Assembly: GCF_025860405.1 (NCBI RefSeq)
Contig: NZ_CP063785.1
Span: 8,123,390 to 8,187,389, forward strand
Direction of reading: 5' to 3'
Source of the DNA: Tolypothrix sp. PCC 7712
GTDB taxonomy: Bacteria > Cyanobacteriota > Cyanobacteriia > Cyanobacteriales > Nostocaceae
DNA: 64,000 nt
This document shows positions 24,707 through 33,612 of the stretch, piece after piece. The translations under genes were made by a program, and so were the position numbers. A model generated the notes under the pieces. It did not search any database, had not been told where the DNA came from, and was given only the letters and a program-made list of their open reading frames with translations. Each line of letters starts with the position of its first letter. The stretch's first letter is position 1.

Positions 24707-25290
24707 ATTTATTATTCTTTGGCGACACTGCTTGATAGCAATAGCTAGTTTTCAATAATGTATTTATACCAGCGTAAATATATGAATAAGAGCGCACATC
24801 TGTACGCTCTTATTCATCATTGATGTGTTGCAAGGTCTTTAAAGTTGGGATTACAAGTATTTTTAAATAAATCTCCTGTATAGCGTAGCAATAGTCATAA
24901 ATATTTCGCTACAAAAGATGCAAACAGATAAATACTGCAGTCAGAACAGTCTCAACAATCAATTATTCAATTCCTACAACCCAAGCTAAAGTAAGGGTAC
25001 AAAAATTTCATACCCTGATCATAATCAGTAGCTTAACGCGCAATTTTACGTTCTTGCATAGAAAATAACTATTTTGCAGCTTTTTATTCCCTTTTCAAAG
25101 CAGATGTGACATTAAGCAAATTTTTTCAAAGTTTCAGCCTAATTACAAATTAAACCTGAGATAATGTGCCTTTAAGTTCTATAGCAATATTTAGTGAGCC
25201 TTGAGCATTTCTAAAAAGTAAGATTTTGGACTACTTGCATAAGTTCAGAATCTTGATTTTGCCTGTTTAAGTAATATCTAACAAAAGTAT
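24707..25290. other. Intergenic region, 584 bases
   Basis: Contains the hairpin at 24782-24817. The remaining about 470 bases upstream of the lipase-like gene are AT-rich, with no gene or recognised site. Confidence 0.5.
24782..24817 (+). terminator. Terminator-like perfect inverted repeat
   Basis: A 13-bp perfect stem (ATGAATAAGAGCG and complement) with a 10-base loop, 76 bases past the transducer stop. It has no T-run, so it may act as a stabilising 3' hairpin rather than a classical terminator. Confidence 0.5.
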
Positions 25291-26631
25291 ATGGGCAGTA
25301 ATCCAATTGTCTTAATCCACGGCTACTCTGCTTCTGGTGAATCTTTCAAAGTGTGGGAAAAAAAGCTAGAAGCGCGTGGGTATGATGTCTCAACTATCCA
25401 TGTTTGTAGCTATGTAACCTTGACTAACGAAGTCACAATTAAAGATATTGCCGAAGGTTTTGATCGGGCATTATCTATAGAGGGAGGGTTAGCCCCAGAT
25501 CAGGAATTTGATGCGATTGTGCACTCAACTGGAATGCTGGTGATTCGCGCTTGGTTAACTGCATACTCGCAAAAGCGACGAAATCGACTTAAACACGTGA
25601 TTGGATTAGCACCAGCCACCTTCGGTTCTCCCTTAGCCCATAAGGGACGGAGTTGGTTAGGTGCAATGTTTAAAGGAAACAAAGAGTTTGGCCCCGACTT
25701 TCTAGAAGCTGGGGATTTAGTCCTGGATGGCTTAGAACTGGGAAGCAAATTCACTTGGGATTTGGCACATAAAGATTTATTTGGTAGTGAAATATTCTAT
25801 GGGAACAAAAATGATACCCCTTATGTATTTACCTTCTGTGGTACCAGTCCCTATAGCGGTTTAGCCAAATTAGTCAGCGATCCCGGAACTGATGGTACTG
25901 TGCGCTGGGCGGGTTGTGGTTTAAATAGCCGCAAGATTGCACTTGACTTAACCAAGCAGCAGGAGGAGGAACAGCGCATCGATTTTGATGGTTCTAAAAA
26001 TGATGGTATTGCACCCACAGTATTAGTTGAGGGGTTGAATCACCAGACAATTATGAGCAATCCCCGTGATGAACTAGTGGATGCAGTTTGTGAAGCACTG
26101 CAATTCACCCCCGAACAAAAAATTCAGGATTGGCATCTAAAAACTACGGAGAAACTCTCACCAAAGACTATTGATTTGTGGCAGCAGTTTGTCGTTCGTG
26201 CCGTAGATGAACGTGACGATCCCATTCCTGACTACCACATTCAAGTATTCACCCAAGGTAATGATAACTTCCAAGCCATAGATAATTTTGCTGCCAACGT
26301 ACATACATATAGTGGGGATAAAAGTCTTCGCTGTTTTTATGTCAACTTAAATCGGATTCTCAATCCCCAAAATTTGCAGCAACCAACGAATTTACCAAAT
26401 TTGATGATGCGCGTTATTGCATCATCAGGTTCACAGCTAATTGACTATCTGGGAGTGAATAATAAAGGAGAGTGGGATGCACAGATGGATATCTCATACC
26501 TATTACGGGAATCCAAAGTGAGACTTTTCTGGCCGTTTACAACCACTCTGATTGAATTAAAGCTAAATCGCGAACCGCGTAAGGATGTTGCCAAGTTTTT
26601 ACAGCGGCTACAACAACTAAATTCAAATTAG
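25291..26631 (+). CDS. Alpha/beta-hydrolase, lipase-like
   Basis: 446 residues. The N-terminal half is an alpha/beta-hydrolase: oxyanion-hole HGYSASGESF at about residues 9-18 (SNPIVLIHGYSASG) and nucleophile Ser79 in AIVHSTGMLV. The elbow is V-H-S-T-G instead of the usual G-H-S-x-G. Candidate acid and His are in KNDGIAPTVL and LNHQTIM (His in EGLNHQT). The C-terminal part (about 290-446) is a separate beta-rich domain (WQQFVVRAVDERDDPIPDYH) that may bind substrate or partner. No signal peptide, so probably cytosolic. Substrate unknown; phospholipase/lipase class 2 similarity is an inference from the fold. Confidence 0.72.
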   Translation: MGSNPIVLIHGYSASGESFKVWEKKLEARGYDVSTIHVCSYVTLTNEVTIKDIAEGFDRALSIEGGLAPDQEFDAIVHSTGMLVIRAWLTAYSQKRRNRLKHVIGLAPATFGSPLAHKGRSWLGAMFKGNKEFGPDFLEAGDLVLDGLELGSKFTWDLAHKDLFGSEIFYGNKNDTPYVFTFCGTSPYSGLAKLVSDPGTDGTVRWAGCGLNSRKIALDLTKQQEEEQRIDFDGSKNDGIAPTVLVEGLNHQTIMSNPRDELVDAVCEALQFTPEQKIQDWHLKTTEKLSPKTIDLWQQFVVRAVDERDDPIPDYHIQVFTQGNDNFQAIDNFAANVHTYSGDKSLRCFYVNLNRILNPQNLQQPTNLPNLMMRVIASSGSQLIDYLGVNNKGEWDAQMDISYLLRESKVRLFWPFTTTLIELKLNREPRKDVAKFLQRLQQLNSN

Positions 26632-26756
26632 CGATCGCATAGTTTTTTCACTATACAGTCAAATTGTTATCAGCAGAGTCATACTGGTGATAACTCCAGA
26701 ATAAAATCCAATACAGTTCAGTTAAGAAAATAAATTGACAACAAAACAAATAATTT

Positions 26757-26822
26757 TGGAGGGGGTTTGGGGGACGCAACCGTCACCCAATCGGGGGTTT
26801 GGGGGAGAATCCCCCAATTTTG
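26757..26822. repeat. GGGGGTTTGGGGG-type dispersed repeat
   Basis: Two direct copies of GGGGGTTTGGGGGA (about 26761 and 26795) followed by an inverted CCCCC at 26813-26817, between the lipase-like gene and its convergent neighbour. No coding potential. It resembles intergenic repeat phrases common in Nostocales; G-quadruplex formation is possible. Confidence 0.55.
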
Positions 26823-26890
26823 CTAGCTGTTTCCACAACTGACAAATCAATCACTAATGATCTGAACTGTATTGGAATAAAATCAGTAAT

Positions 26891-28189
26891 TTAACTTGAT
26901 TTGGTATCATCTAACCTGCGTTGCCATTCCGCATCAATTTGTGCAGAACGCTCAAATTCCTGTTCCAGTAAATCAGTTTCGCTAGAGTACACCAAATCTT
27001 CTTTGCCAATCACCTTCTCTGCTGCAAACTGACGAGCATAGTCAATTTTTTGCTGTAAACTGGCATCCACATCTGTTAATAGTCTCGCACGGGAAAGGCG
27101 ATCACGGTTACGTGCGCTAATTTGGCGATTGCGCCACTGAATCCAGAAATAACGCAGTAAAGGTAGAGCTAAAAAACCTGTTCCATAAGCTAACAGTAGC
27201 CAGTAAATGCTTTGTACAAAAGCTACTAACCCACCTAATTGCGCTGCAACTGTACCATCTCTTAACAAACTTCCCAGTACTAAGGCTCCCACAAAATTGA
27301 GTATGCCTAACCCAGCACTAAGCATAATTTGTCCAGAACTTGCGGCACTAAAACGCCACAATGATTCCTCTAAATACACAGGTATTGATTGACGATAATT
27401 TTTGCTAGCCCTAACTTGTAACTCTGGGAAGTAATAAACAATTTGCCCTTCTGAACTTACCTCTGGTTGCCCATTAAATCTTGTGAGTACAGGTAACATA
27501 TAGTCTTCGTACTCTTGTTGATATTTCTCACCCAGATTATCCAAATAAGGAGCAATTTGTTCTGCTACTACTGCGCCACGATGATTGCGAATCACAGCCG
27601 CAATTTCTTGCCAACGGCGTTCTTCTAAGTTGGCGTTAGGATTACCATCACCAAACAAAAAGGAAAACACCGCCTCCAAAAAATTTAGATTACTACTCTG
27701 GTTTCTTTCCCGTCGTCGTTGCTGATATTCAGTATGATAATTGGGGCTTAAATACCAAAATAAATCAGGAAAAAAGAAGAAGCCTCCACCGCCGGAATAA
27801 CTACTTCTATTGTTGCTATCACGATCTGAGTTAAGAGAACTTTGAATTAAGAAGATGCTAATAATAATTAGGACGATAGAAACAATTAAGAAAATCCCAA
27901 AAGAAATCCTCACTAAGTAAAATAGAGCGCCCCAAATCTTTTGCCACCATTCTTGAAGGCGTAACTGCAAATATTTGTTGCGTAAAACTGCGCGAAAATT
28001 TTTGGGAAATAGATAAACAATGTCACCTGATTCTGCTACTTGCAAATGTCCGCCAGCATCAGATGCTAAAGCTAATAACCCTTGTCCAGCCTGTGCAATA
28101 TTTAATCCTGCCTGGGTAGCGACATCACCAACTGTGACGCGATAACCCAGTTGTTCCACAGCCTGCATAATGGTGGGATTGGGAGTCAT
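26891..28189 (-). CDS. Conserved cyanobacterial membrane protein, 432 residues
   Basis: The N-terminus (about 1-75) looks like a winged-helix-type module (MQAVEQLGYRVTVGDVATQA, then GGHLQVAESGDIVYLFP). A transmembrane segment follows at about 92-115 (LFYLVRISFGIFLIVSIVLI). Next is a Ser/Gly/Phe-rich loop, and then a second copy of the N-terminal-type module (QEYEDYMLPVLTRFNGQPEV ... EGQIVYYFPELQVRA). Two or more transmembrane helices lie at about 285-360. The module-TM-module pattern resembles a conserved cyanobacterial/plastid family; I know no proven function. ATG at 28189, divergent from the next gene. Confidence 0.7.
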   Translation of the reverse strand: MTPNPTIMQAVEQLGYRVTVGDVATQAGLNIAQAGQGLLALASDAGGHLQVAESGDIVYLFPKNFRAVLRNKYLQLRLQEWWQKIWGALFYLVRISFGIFLIVSIVLIIISIFLIQSSLNSDRDSNNRSSYSGGGGFFFFPDLFWYLSPNYHTEYQQRRRERNQSSNLNFLEAVFSFLFGDGNPNANLEERRWQEIAAVIRNHRGAVVAEQIAPYLDNLGEKYQQEYEDYMLPVLTRFNGQPEVSSEGQIVYYFPELQVRASKNYRQSIPVYLEESLWRFSAASSGQIMLSAGLGILNFVGALVLGSLLRDGTVAAQLGGLVAFVQSIYWLLLAYGTGFLALPLLRYFWIQWRNRQISARNRDRLSRARLLTDVDASLQQKIDYARQFAAEKVIGKEDLVYSSETDLLEQEFERSAQIDAEWQRRLDDTKSS

Positions 28190-28395
28190 TGCTCTCCCCT
28201 CCTGTTAAATATCTTTACTATCTTTCTTCAAGTATAAAGTTTTATTTGGGGTGTCTGGGGAGTGCGATCGCCAATTCAAGATTCACCTGCAAACCAATTC
28301 CCGATTTTTGCAAATTTGCGGTTTTAGTGGCCATTCTATTCATGTTAGAATTATCTTCCTCGGCTTGGTTAAACAGCAAATTTTCTGCTCGTCAT

Positions 28396-28875
28396 ATGGT
28401 TCAGTATACTCTCGCTCAAAGTCCAGAAATTATCCTCACTGTTTCTGGCAAAGACTCAGCCAAAGCCCGTGAGAAAGCAATGGATCAACTGATAGAACTG
28501 ATGGATGCAGGTAAGCTACCCACAGAACTAGAAGAAGGATTTGGCCCGCAACAATTAATTGAAGTTAAAGAGACAGCATCTGATACCGCTAGTGGTGAAG
28601 ATGCTATTACTCAAGCTGTCCAGATTCTCAGCAACTTAGCCACACTTAAGCTAAAAGTTCAAGAATCACGCAATGAAGCCATAGAAATCCGCAAGGCGGT
28701 TGATGTTCTGTTCTCAGATGACTCAGTTACTGAAGAAGAAATTACCCGCCTGAAAGAAGGATTCAAAGTTCTCAAGAATTTTGCCCAAGTTAATCTCCGG
28801 TTCCACGAAGCTAGAACTAAAGCCGAACAAGCAAGAGAAGTTCTAGATCAGGCTTTAAAATCACCCGACCAATAG
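28396..28875 (+). CDS. Hypothetical protein, about 159 residues
   Basis: The open frame reaches back to a TTG at 28189, overlapping the divergent gene's start, but the protein-like part begins at MVQYTLAQSPEIILTVSGKD (ATG 28396); an ATG at 28342 is also possible. The sequence is helical and charged: AKAREKAMDQLIELMDAGKL, then a long helix rich in Lys, Glu and Arg (LKVQESRNEAIEIRKAV and FHEARTKAEQAREVLDQAL). No Cys, no transmembrane segment in the short form. Not recognised. It shares an about 200-base divergent promoter region with the 432-residue membrane protein, so the two may be co-regulated. Confidence 0.6.
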   Translation: MVQYTLAQSPEIILTVSGKDSAKAREKAMDQLIELMDAGKLPTELEEGFGPQQLIEVKETASDTASGEDAITQAVQILSNLATLKLKVQESRNEAIEIRKAVDVLFSDDSVTEEEITRLKEGFKVLKNFAQVNLRFHEARTKAEQAREVLDQALKSPDQ

Positions 28876-28960
28876 TAGATAGTACTTAACAGTATTGTGG
28901 TAATTGTTAATCAGTAGCTAAGTTAATTAACCATGAATAACAATTACCCACATTTCTCTT

Positions 28961-31174
28961 TTAACTGCGGTTAGCTTTATTGATGTTAGAAGAGACATTG
29001 GCAGAGTTAGCACTGGTTGAGACTTTCTCCACACTAACTTTCTCACCACTCATGCTTTGTCTGTAATATTGTTGATAGTACTGATAAGAAACAGGCGCAG
29101 CATCTTTAGACTTATTAGCGATCATCCCTAATAGCGGAGTGCCAGAAATTTGAATCTGTTCTAATGCTTGCTGTAGTGCAGTACGTTTGAGCTTACCTAA
29201 ACCTGCAACTAGTACAAGCCCATCAGTATTGGCTGCTAATAAGTAAGCATCTCCAAATCCTAAAAGTGGAGGTGTGTCATAAATTACTAAGTCAAAACTA
29301 ACTTGCAATTCCTCCATCAAATTCTGCATTTTTTGAGACGCAAGCAACCTCATCGAGTCTGGCGGAATCGGCCCTGCTGGCATCACAAACATATTATCTT
29401 CTTGAGGAGATGGCTCAATCACATTGTGCCAGTCTAAATCTTGGGATATGACATCAGTCAAACCCTGAATATTCATGAGTCCAACTCGATTGTGTAGACT
29501 AGGCGCACGCAAATTAGCATCCACAAGTAATACTCGTTGTCCCATTGCTGCTGCTGCTTGTGCTAGCTGCGTCGCAATTGTAGACTTACCATCTCCTTGT
29601 CCAGCTGAACTAATGACGAGTGAGCGAATTGGTGTATCCGAACCCAACAGCAAAATATTCGTGTAAAGCGAGCGGAAAACTTCAAAGAAAGAAGATCCTT
29701 CTGTATTTTGCCCACCTCTGGAGAGACCGTCTTTCGTCCCTGCTTCTAGTTCTTTTCTTAAAGGAACTATTCCTAGTAATGGCAACCTGGTAGCATCTTT
29801 GAGTTCTTGAGAAGAGTAGAAAATATTACTGAGTTTATCTACAACTAAAGCTGTTCCTACACCCAAGATTAAACCCAACAAACCACCCAAAGCTAAATTT
29901 TTCTTTGCGCTGTCTGAGATTGCCAAAGGTTCATTGACTTTAGAGAGTTGCGGATCTAGCAGTACCCAAGGTTGTTGCTTTTGCGCTTTTTCAATTTGCA
30001 AAGCTTGTTGCTTACTTGTAAATTGAGTCAGAGCTTCGTTGGCAATTTGTAATTCTCTTTGGATATTGTCATAATTACGGCTGATAGTTGCCAACTTTCT
30101 AATTTCACTGTAAATATTATTGATTTTTTCATCAAGGGAGCGATCGCGCGCTGAAAGTTCCTGAATGCGGCTTTGAAAGTCCTTTTGTACCCGCGCCTCT
30201 TCTTGCGCTAGCAATGGCAGTAATGATTCTTTCTTTTGTTTTAAAGTAATCATTGCCGGGTTTTCATCTGTAAACACGGCTGACTGTTGTTTAATCGCAA
30301 TATCTGCTGCTTGGATCTGATCGAGAATCTTTTGGTAACGAGCATTATCACTTAACAACGAATTACCAGCCCTTTCGCCAGGTTCTTGGGCTAATTCTCG
30401 TTGTAAGTCTTCATACTTAGCTATCATTTGTTCTAGCTGGACTCGATTCTCTATTCGCTGTTGTCGGAAAACTGTCAATTGCCCAGACAATTCTTGAGCT
30501 TTCTGGGCAGGTTCAATCAAATTATTGTCCAACCGCAAATTTCGCAATTGCTCTTGCCAGTATTTTAAACTCTTCTCTAATGGCTGTTTTTGTCTATCCA
30601 CAAACTGAATAGCCACTTCCACATCTGATTGCCGTTCCTGCAAACTATATTGCAGATAAGCATCAGCAAGTAGCTTTAACACATCAGTCACTAGTTGTTG
30701 ATCTGAGTTCTGATATTCGATGCTGATGATATTTGGCTTTTTAGATGAGATAGTCAAGTAATAGACCAGCAAGTCATATGTGATTCCTGGGTATTGCTCC
30801 TGCAGCTTTTCCACAATCGGATTCAACACCTTAGGACTCTGTAAAACTGCGATCGTTGTCTGAACTTCCTTTGTTGACTCAGGAGGTGCTACTTTGTCTT
30901 GACTACTTATAGATTGAGGAACATTAGCCGTTACCTTATCCTCACCAGTCACTGGTTTGGTAAGAATATCAAAAGTGCCTTGATAAATTGGGGGATCGGT
31001 TTCCGCCTTAAGTACTGCTGCTGTTGCTACTAAGGCTGTTGTACCACCGATTAACAATAGTCTACGACGCAAAACTGCGCCAACTTGACCCAGGTTTAAT
31101 CCACCTTCTTCATCGTTTAACTGGGTAAAGTTTGATTGTGACAAGGGGTGAGAATATTTTTCCGACTTCAGCAT
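28961..31174 (-). CDS. Polysaccharide co-polymerase / BY-type tyrosine autokinase (Wzz-Wzc fusion)
   Basis: 737 residues from ATG 31174; a TTG at 31186 would add four. A Wzz domain follows the first transmembrane segment (RRRLLLIGGTTALVATAAVL), then a long periplasmic coiled-coil (about 190-400) and a second transmembrane segment (LALGGLLGLILGVGTALVV). The cytosolic BY-kinase domain has Walker A GQGDGKST, Walker A' VLLVDANLR and Walker B LVIYDTPPL. The C-terminus carries a tyrosine cluster (YQYYQQYYRQSM) of the kind that is autophosphorylated. It controls chain length and export in Wzy-dependent capsule/exopolysaccharide systems. It lies downstream of the glycosyltransferase locus on the same strand, with tRNA-Gln between. 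Confidence 0.92.
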   Translation of the reverse strand: MLKSEKYSHPLSQSNFTQLNDEEGGLNLGQVGAVLRRRLLLIGGTTALVATAAVLKAETDPPIYQGTFDILTKPVTGEDKVTANVPQSISSQDKVAPPESTKEVQTTIAVLQSPKVLNPIVEKLQEQYPGITYDLLVYYLTISSKKPNIISIEYQNSDQQLVTDVLKLLADAYLQYSLQERQSDVEVAIQFVDRQKQPLEKSLKYWQEQLRNLRLDNNLIEPAQKAQELSGQLTVFRQQRIENRVQLEQMIAKYEDLQRELAQEPGERAGNSLLSDNARYQKILDQIQAADIAIKQQSAVFTDENPAMITLKQKKESLLPLLAQEEARVQKDFQSRIQELSARDRSLDEKINNIYSEIRKLATISRNYDNIQRELQIANEALTQFTSKQQALQIEKAQKQQPWVLLDPQLSKVNEPLAISDSAKKNLALGGLLGLILGVGTALVVDKLSNIFYSSQELKDATRLPLLGIVPLRKELEAGTKDGLSRGGQNTEGSSFFEVFRSLYTNILLLGSDTPIRSLVISSAGQGDGKSTIATQLAQAAAAMGQRVLLVDANLRAPSLHNRVGLMNIQGLTDVISQDLDWHNVIEPSPQEDNMFVMPAGPIPPDSMRLLASQKMQNLMEELQVSFDLVIYDTPPLLGFGDAYLLAANTDGLVLVAGLGKLKRTALQQALEQIQISGTPLLGMIANKSKDAAPVSYQYYQQYYRQSMSGEKVSVEKVSTSANSANVSSNINKANRS

Positions 31175-31886
31175 AGCATTTGTCAACTAAACTACTTATA
31201 TTCCTTTAACAGGTGAATTCTTCGATTCAATCTTGGATAGGTAGTTAGATTGCTCCGAAGTAAGCTTTTTTGTTTCTGCACCCACGTAAATCAATTGAAT
31301 TGATTGACTACTTAGATAATACCATTAATAAATGTAGTAATATTTAATACGCAAGAACTACGTATGAGGAAAGATTTAGCTTTGACGACTTGATATAAAG
31401 CTCAAATAAACTTGAATACATATACTTTAACTACAGTAGCATTACGCAAGAAGAATTGGTGAAATTATTTAAAAGATTAAGTAGAATTTTCTTAACATAG
31501 GTCGGTTTTTCTAGTATAAATACGGTAAAATCACTCTTGAAATATACCTTATTACTTAGATTTTGCAAGTATATTTACTCGCAAAATCTTCCTTTTTCTA
31601 CTTGAAATATATTAAAGTTATTTTCAATACTGTTTTCAAAGTCTCCTAAAAAGACTGTGGAGCAGGTAAGTTCAGTTCCAATCAAGAGGTAGAAGTACAA
31701 GTATCTAACAGGATTTACTGTTGACTTAGTTCTGCTCAGGCTCAATATGAAGGTTGCTTGCAAAGCAGCGATCGCTTGCCTTGCTTCATAAAAATAAATA
31801 AAAAAATTCAGTGTACAGTGGTATTTTGAGTACACTGTGGAAGCCCTACAAAACTTTTGGTTCTTATTTTTAGAATAACTGTTTAA
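31175..31886. other. Intergenic region, 712 bases, upstream of the Wzz-BY-kinase gene
   Basis: Holds the promoter region of the kinase gene and an NtcA-like palindrome at 31337-31350. A possible 86-codon frame at 31575-31835 on the minus strand has no family resemblance and includes a HIP1 octamer; I do not count it as a gene. Confidence 0.5.
31337..31350. promoter_or_regulatory. Possible NtcA binding site (GTA-N8-TAC)
   Basis: GTAATATTTAATAC exactly fits the NtcA consensus core GTA-N8-TAC. It lies about 165 bases upstream of the BY-kinase ATG (minus strand). A -10 box at the ideal about 22-base spacing is not clear (TATTAT lies at about 12), so this is only a candidate for nitrogen control. 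Confidence 0.3.
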
Positions 31887-31958
31887 CTGGGGCGCTAGGA
31901 TTCGAACCTAGGGATGGCGGGACCAAAACCCGCTGCCTTACCACTTGGCTACGCCCCA
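31887..31958 (-). tRNA. trnQ: tRNA-Gln (UUG)
   Basis: 72 bases with a full cloverleaf. The acceptor stem TGGGGCG pairs with CGCCCCA; the anticodon stem GCGGG/CCCGC has loop TTTTGGT, giving anticodon TTG. The T-arm contains GGTTCGAATCC. The discriminator is G, and CCA is not encoded. It sits between the BY-kinase gene and the rest of the polysaccharide locus. Confidence 0.96.
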
Positions 31959-32100
31959 ATGCAAGATTGCACTTTAGATAATATAGCAGCTACTGCTGGG
32001 TTAGTGTCAAGTACTTTGAGCAAAAAAATTTAAGATTATTTGCTTTGCTTTATGGAAACATAGTGAATATACTGCCAATATTCATGAAATTAGTATAAAA

Positions 32101-33507
32101 TTAGCTACTGGTTTCATTAGCTTCTAGTTGTGCTAGAGGATCAAGCGATTGCCTGCTCATTTGTCGCTGATGCCATTGCAAACCAATCAAAATAGCTACA
32201 ATCATTGTTTGGCCTGGTTCCTCCATCTGAGTAATGATCAGTCCGTAAATGAACAAAGTCAGCATTAGCAGTTTGCTTAAATCGTCACGACACATACGAC
32301 TCCAAACGATATATCCCAAATACAGATAGGTAAGTAAACCCACAAAGCCTAAATCGCCCCAAATACCAGCCCAGCTGAAAAGAGGGATAAACAGAGAAGA
32401 TTCCAGAATCAACCAGTTAGAGTTGACATAAGCCCAAATTTCTTCGGTTACAGGATGAGTGGTAACACCTAACGGAGCAAGCATCGTTGCATAATCCCGG
32501 AATACCCATCCTCCTAGTCTGCTCACAGTATGACCAGGGCCTAAACCGATCAACCAATTCAAAGGAGAGCGAAAATAACCAGATATCATGCGAATACCTG
32601 CAATCTTAGCCTGATAACCTTCTCCATCGGGAGGAATGTAAAGTGATGTTCTATTTGCCCAATGTTTAAATGCTCCTAAAGCTTCTATATCTAGATTTTC
32701 TATTGCCCAAAAGAAACCTCCAATAACAATAACTACTCCTACAAAATATAAGAGCAGTTTGCGAAAATCATTAAATTTAGTTAGCACCAATATTATCCAA
32801 GCCAGAAAAAATACTACTAATATTTGTTTAGAGTCAGAAGCTACTAAGTGATAAAATGAGGCAAATATACAAAAAACTCGCCACCACAAAGGGGCGCTTT
32901 TAGCATTTATAAGATAGTATAAAGCAACGCTTACTGAAACTGAAACAGATACATAATTCCCGGCTCCCGATAAGTAGAATACACCCTGTACGTTATCTAA
33001 TAATGAATATCTAGAATATTTCATGATCCCTGTAATCAGCAGGAAATATTGCGCGATCGCTAAAACTATATTAATAACTGCAGAAACTAAAGTAAAAGAC
33101 CTTAATTTTTTCCAACTGGCTATTGATAGAGGCAGACATGATATCGCTAGCAATAGCATAAAAGGCTCAGTCAGTAATATAAAATCTAATATTACATTAA
33201 TAAAACCTGCACGATTTAATAGTGCACTGGCTACCATTACGCCTAATAATACCAATAATCCAGCAAGAATTTCCCTAGAAAACTTTATCTGTACCCGATT
33301 TCTTGTAGAAGTACTGGTTATGACAATTAGAAAAACAACAGGAACAATTAGAAAATGAACAAAATTTATAATTGATGGGGCACCAGCTGCATTAATAATC
33401 CGAGGATAAAAAGCGCTGGCGAAGGCAAATAATATTAAAAATATGTTTTTAACATACCCAGGTTTCTTTTTTTGATAAATTAGTGATTCATGAATCAAAC
33501 TATCCAT
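32101..33507 (-). CDS. O-antigen ligase / Wzy-type polymerase membrane protein
   Basis: 468 residues, about 11-12 hydrophobic segments and little soluble sequence. A large loop at about 265-350 (LDIEALGAFKHWANRTSLY, SPLNWLIGLGPGHTVSRLGG) with conserved Arg/His is the position of the catalytic periplasmic loop in the WaaL/Wzy superfamily. It would polymerise repeat units or ligate polymer at the periplasmic face. It is the last gene of the glycosyltransferase run, next to tRNA-Gln. Which of the two activities it has cannot be told from the sequence. Confidence 0.75.
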   Translation of the reverse strand: MDSLIHESLIYQKKKPGYVKNIFLILFAFASAFYPRIINAAGAPSIINFVHFLIVPVVFLIVITSTSTRNRVQIKFSREILAGLLVLLGVMVASALLNRAGFINVILDFILLTEPFMLLLAISCLPLSIASWKKLRSFTLVSAVINIVLAIAQYFLLITGIMKYSRYSLLDNVQGVFYLSGAGNYVSVSVSVSVALYYLINAKSAPLWWRVFCIFASFYHLVASDSKQILVVFFLAWIILVLTKFNDFRKLLLYFVGVVIVIGGFFWAIENLDIEALGAFKHWANRTSLYIPPDGEGYQAKIAGIRMISGYFRSPLNWLIGLGPGHTVSRLGGWVFRDYATMLAPLGVTTHPVTEEIWAYVNSNWLILESSLFIPLFSWAGIWGDLGFVGLLTYLYLGYIVWSRMCRDDLSKLLMLTLFIYGLIITQMEEPGQTMIVAILIGLQWHQRQMSRQSLDPLAQLEANETSS

Positions 33508-33612
33508 AGATTTTCCAGAAAATTCAGTTGATTAATTGATAATCTATCAATTAATTTTTCCACAACATGGCTTAATCAGCCTCGGTTATTAAAAATATTT
33601 AAAAAAATTATT

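Noticed and set aside
26757-26822. Insertion sequence remnant
   Set aside because: No inverted ends, no target duplication and no transposase fragment; listed only as a dispersed repeat.
28189-28395. N-terminal extension of the 159-residue hypothetical protein to a TTG
   Set aside because: It would overlap the start of the divergent gene and reads as translated promoter DNA; ATG 28396 (or 28342) is better.
31575-31835. 86-codon minus-strand frame upstream of the BY-kinase
   Set aside because: No family resemblance, composition of translated AT-rich DNA, includes a HIP1 octamer out of coding context, and no ribosome-binding site.
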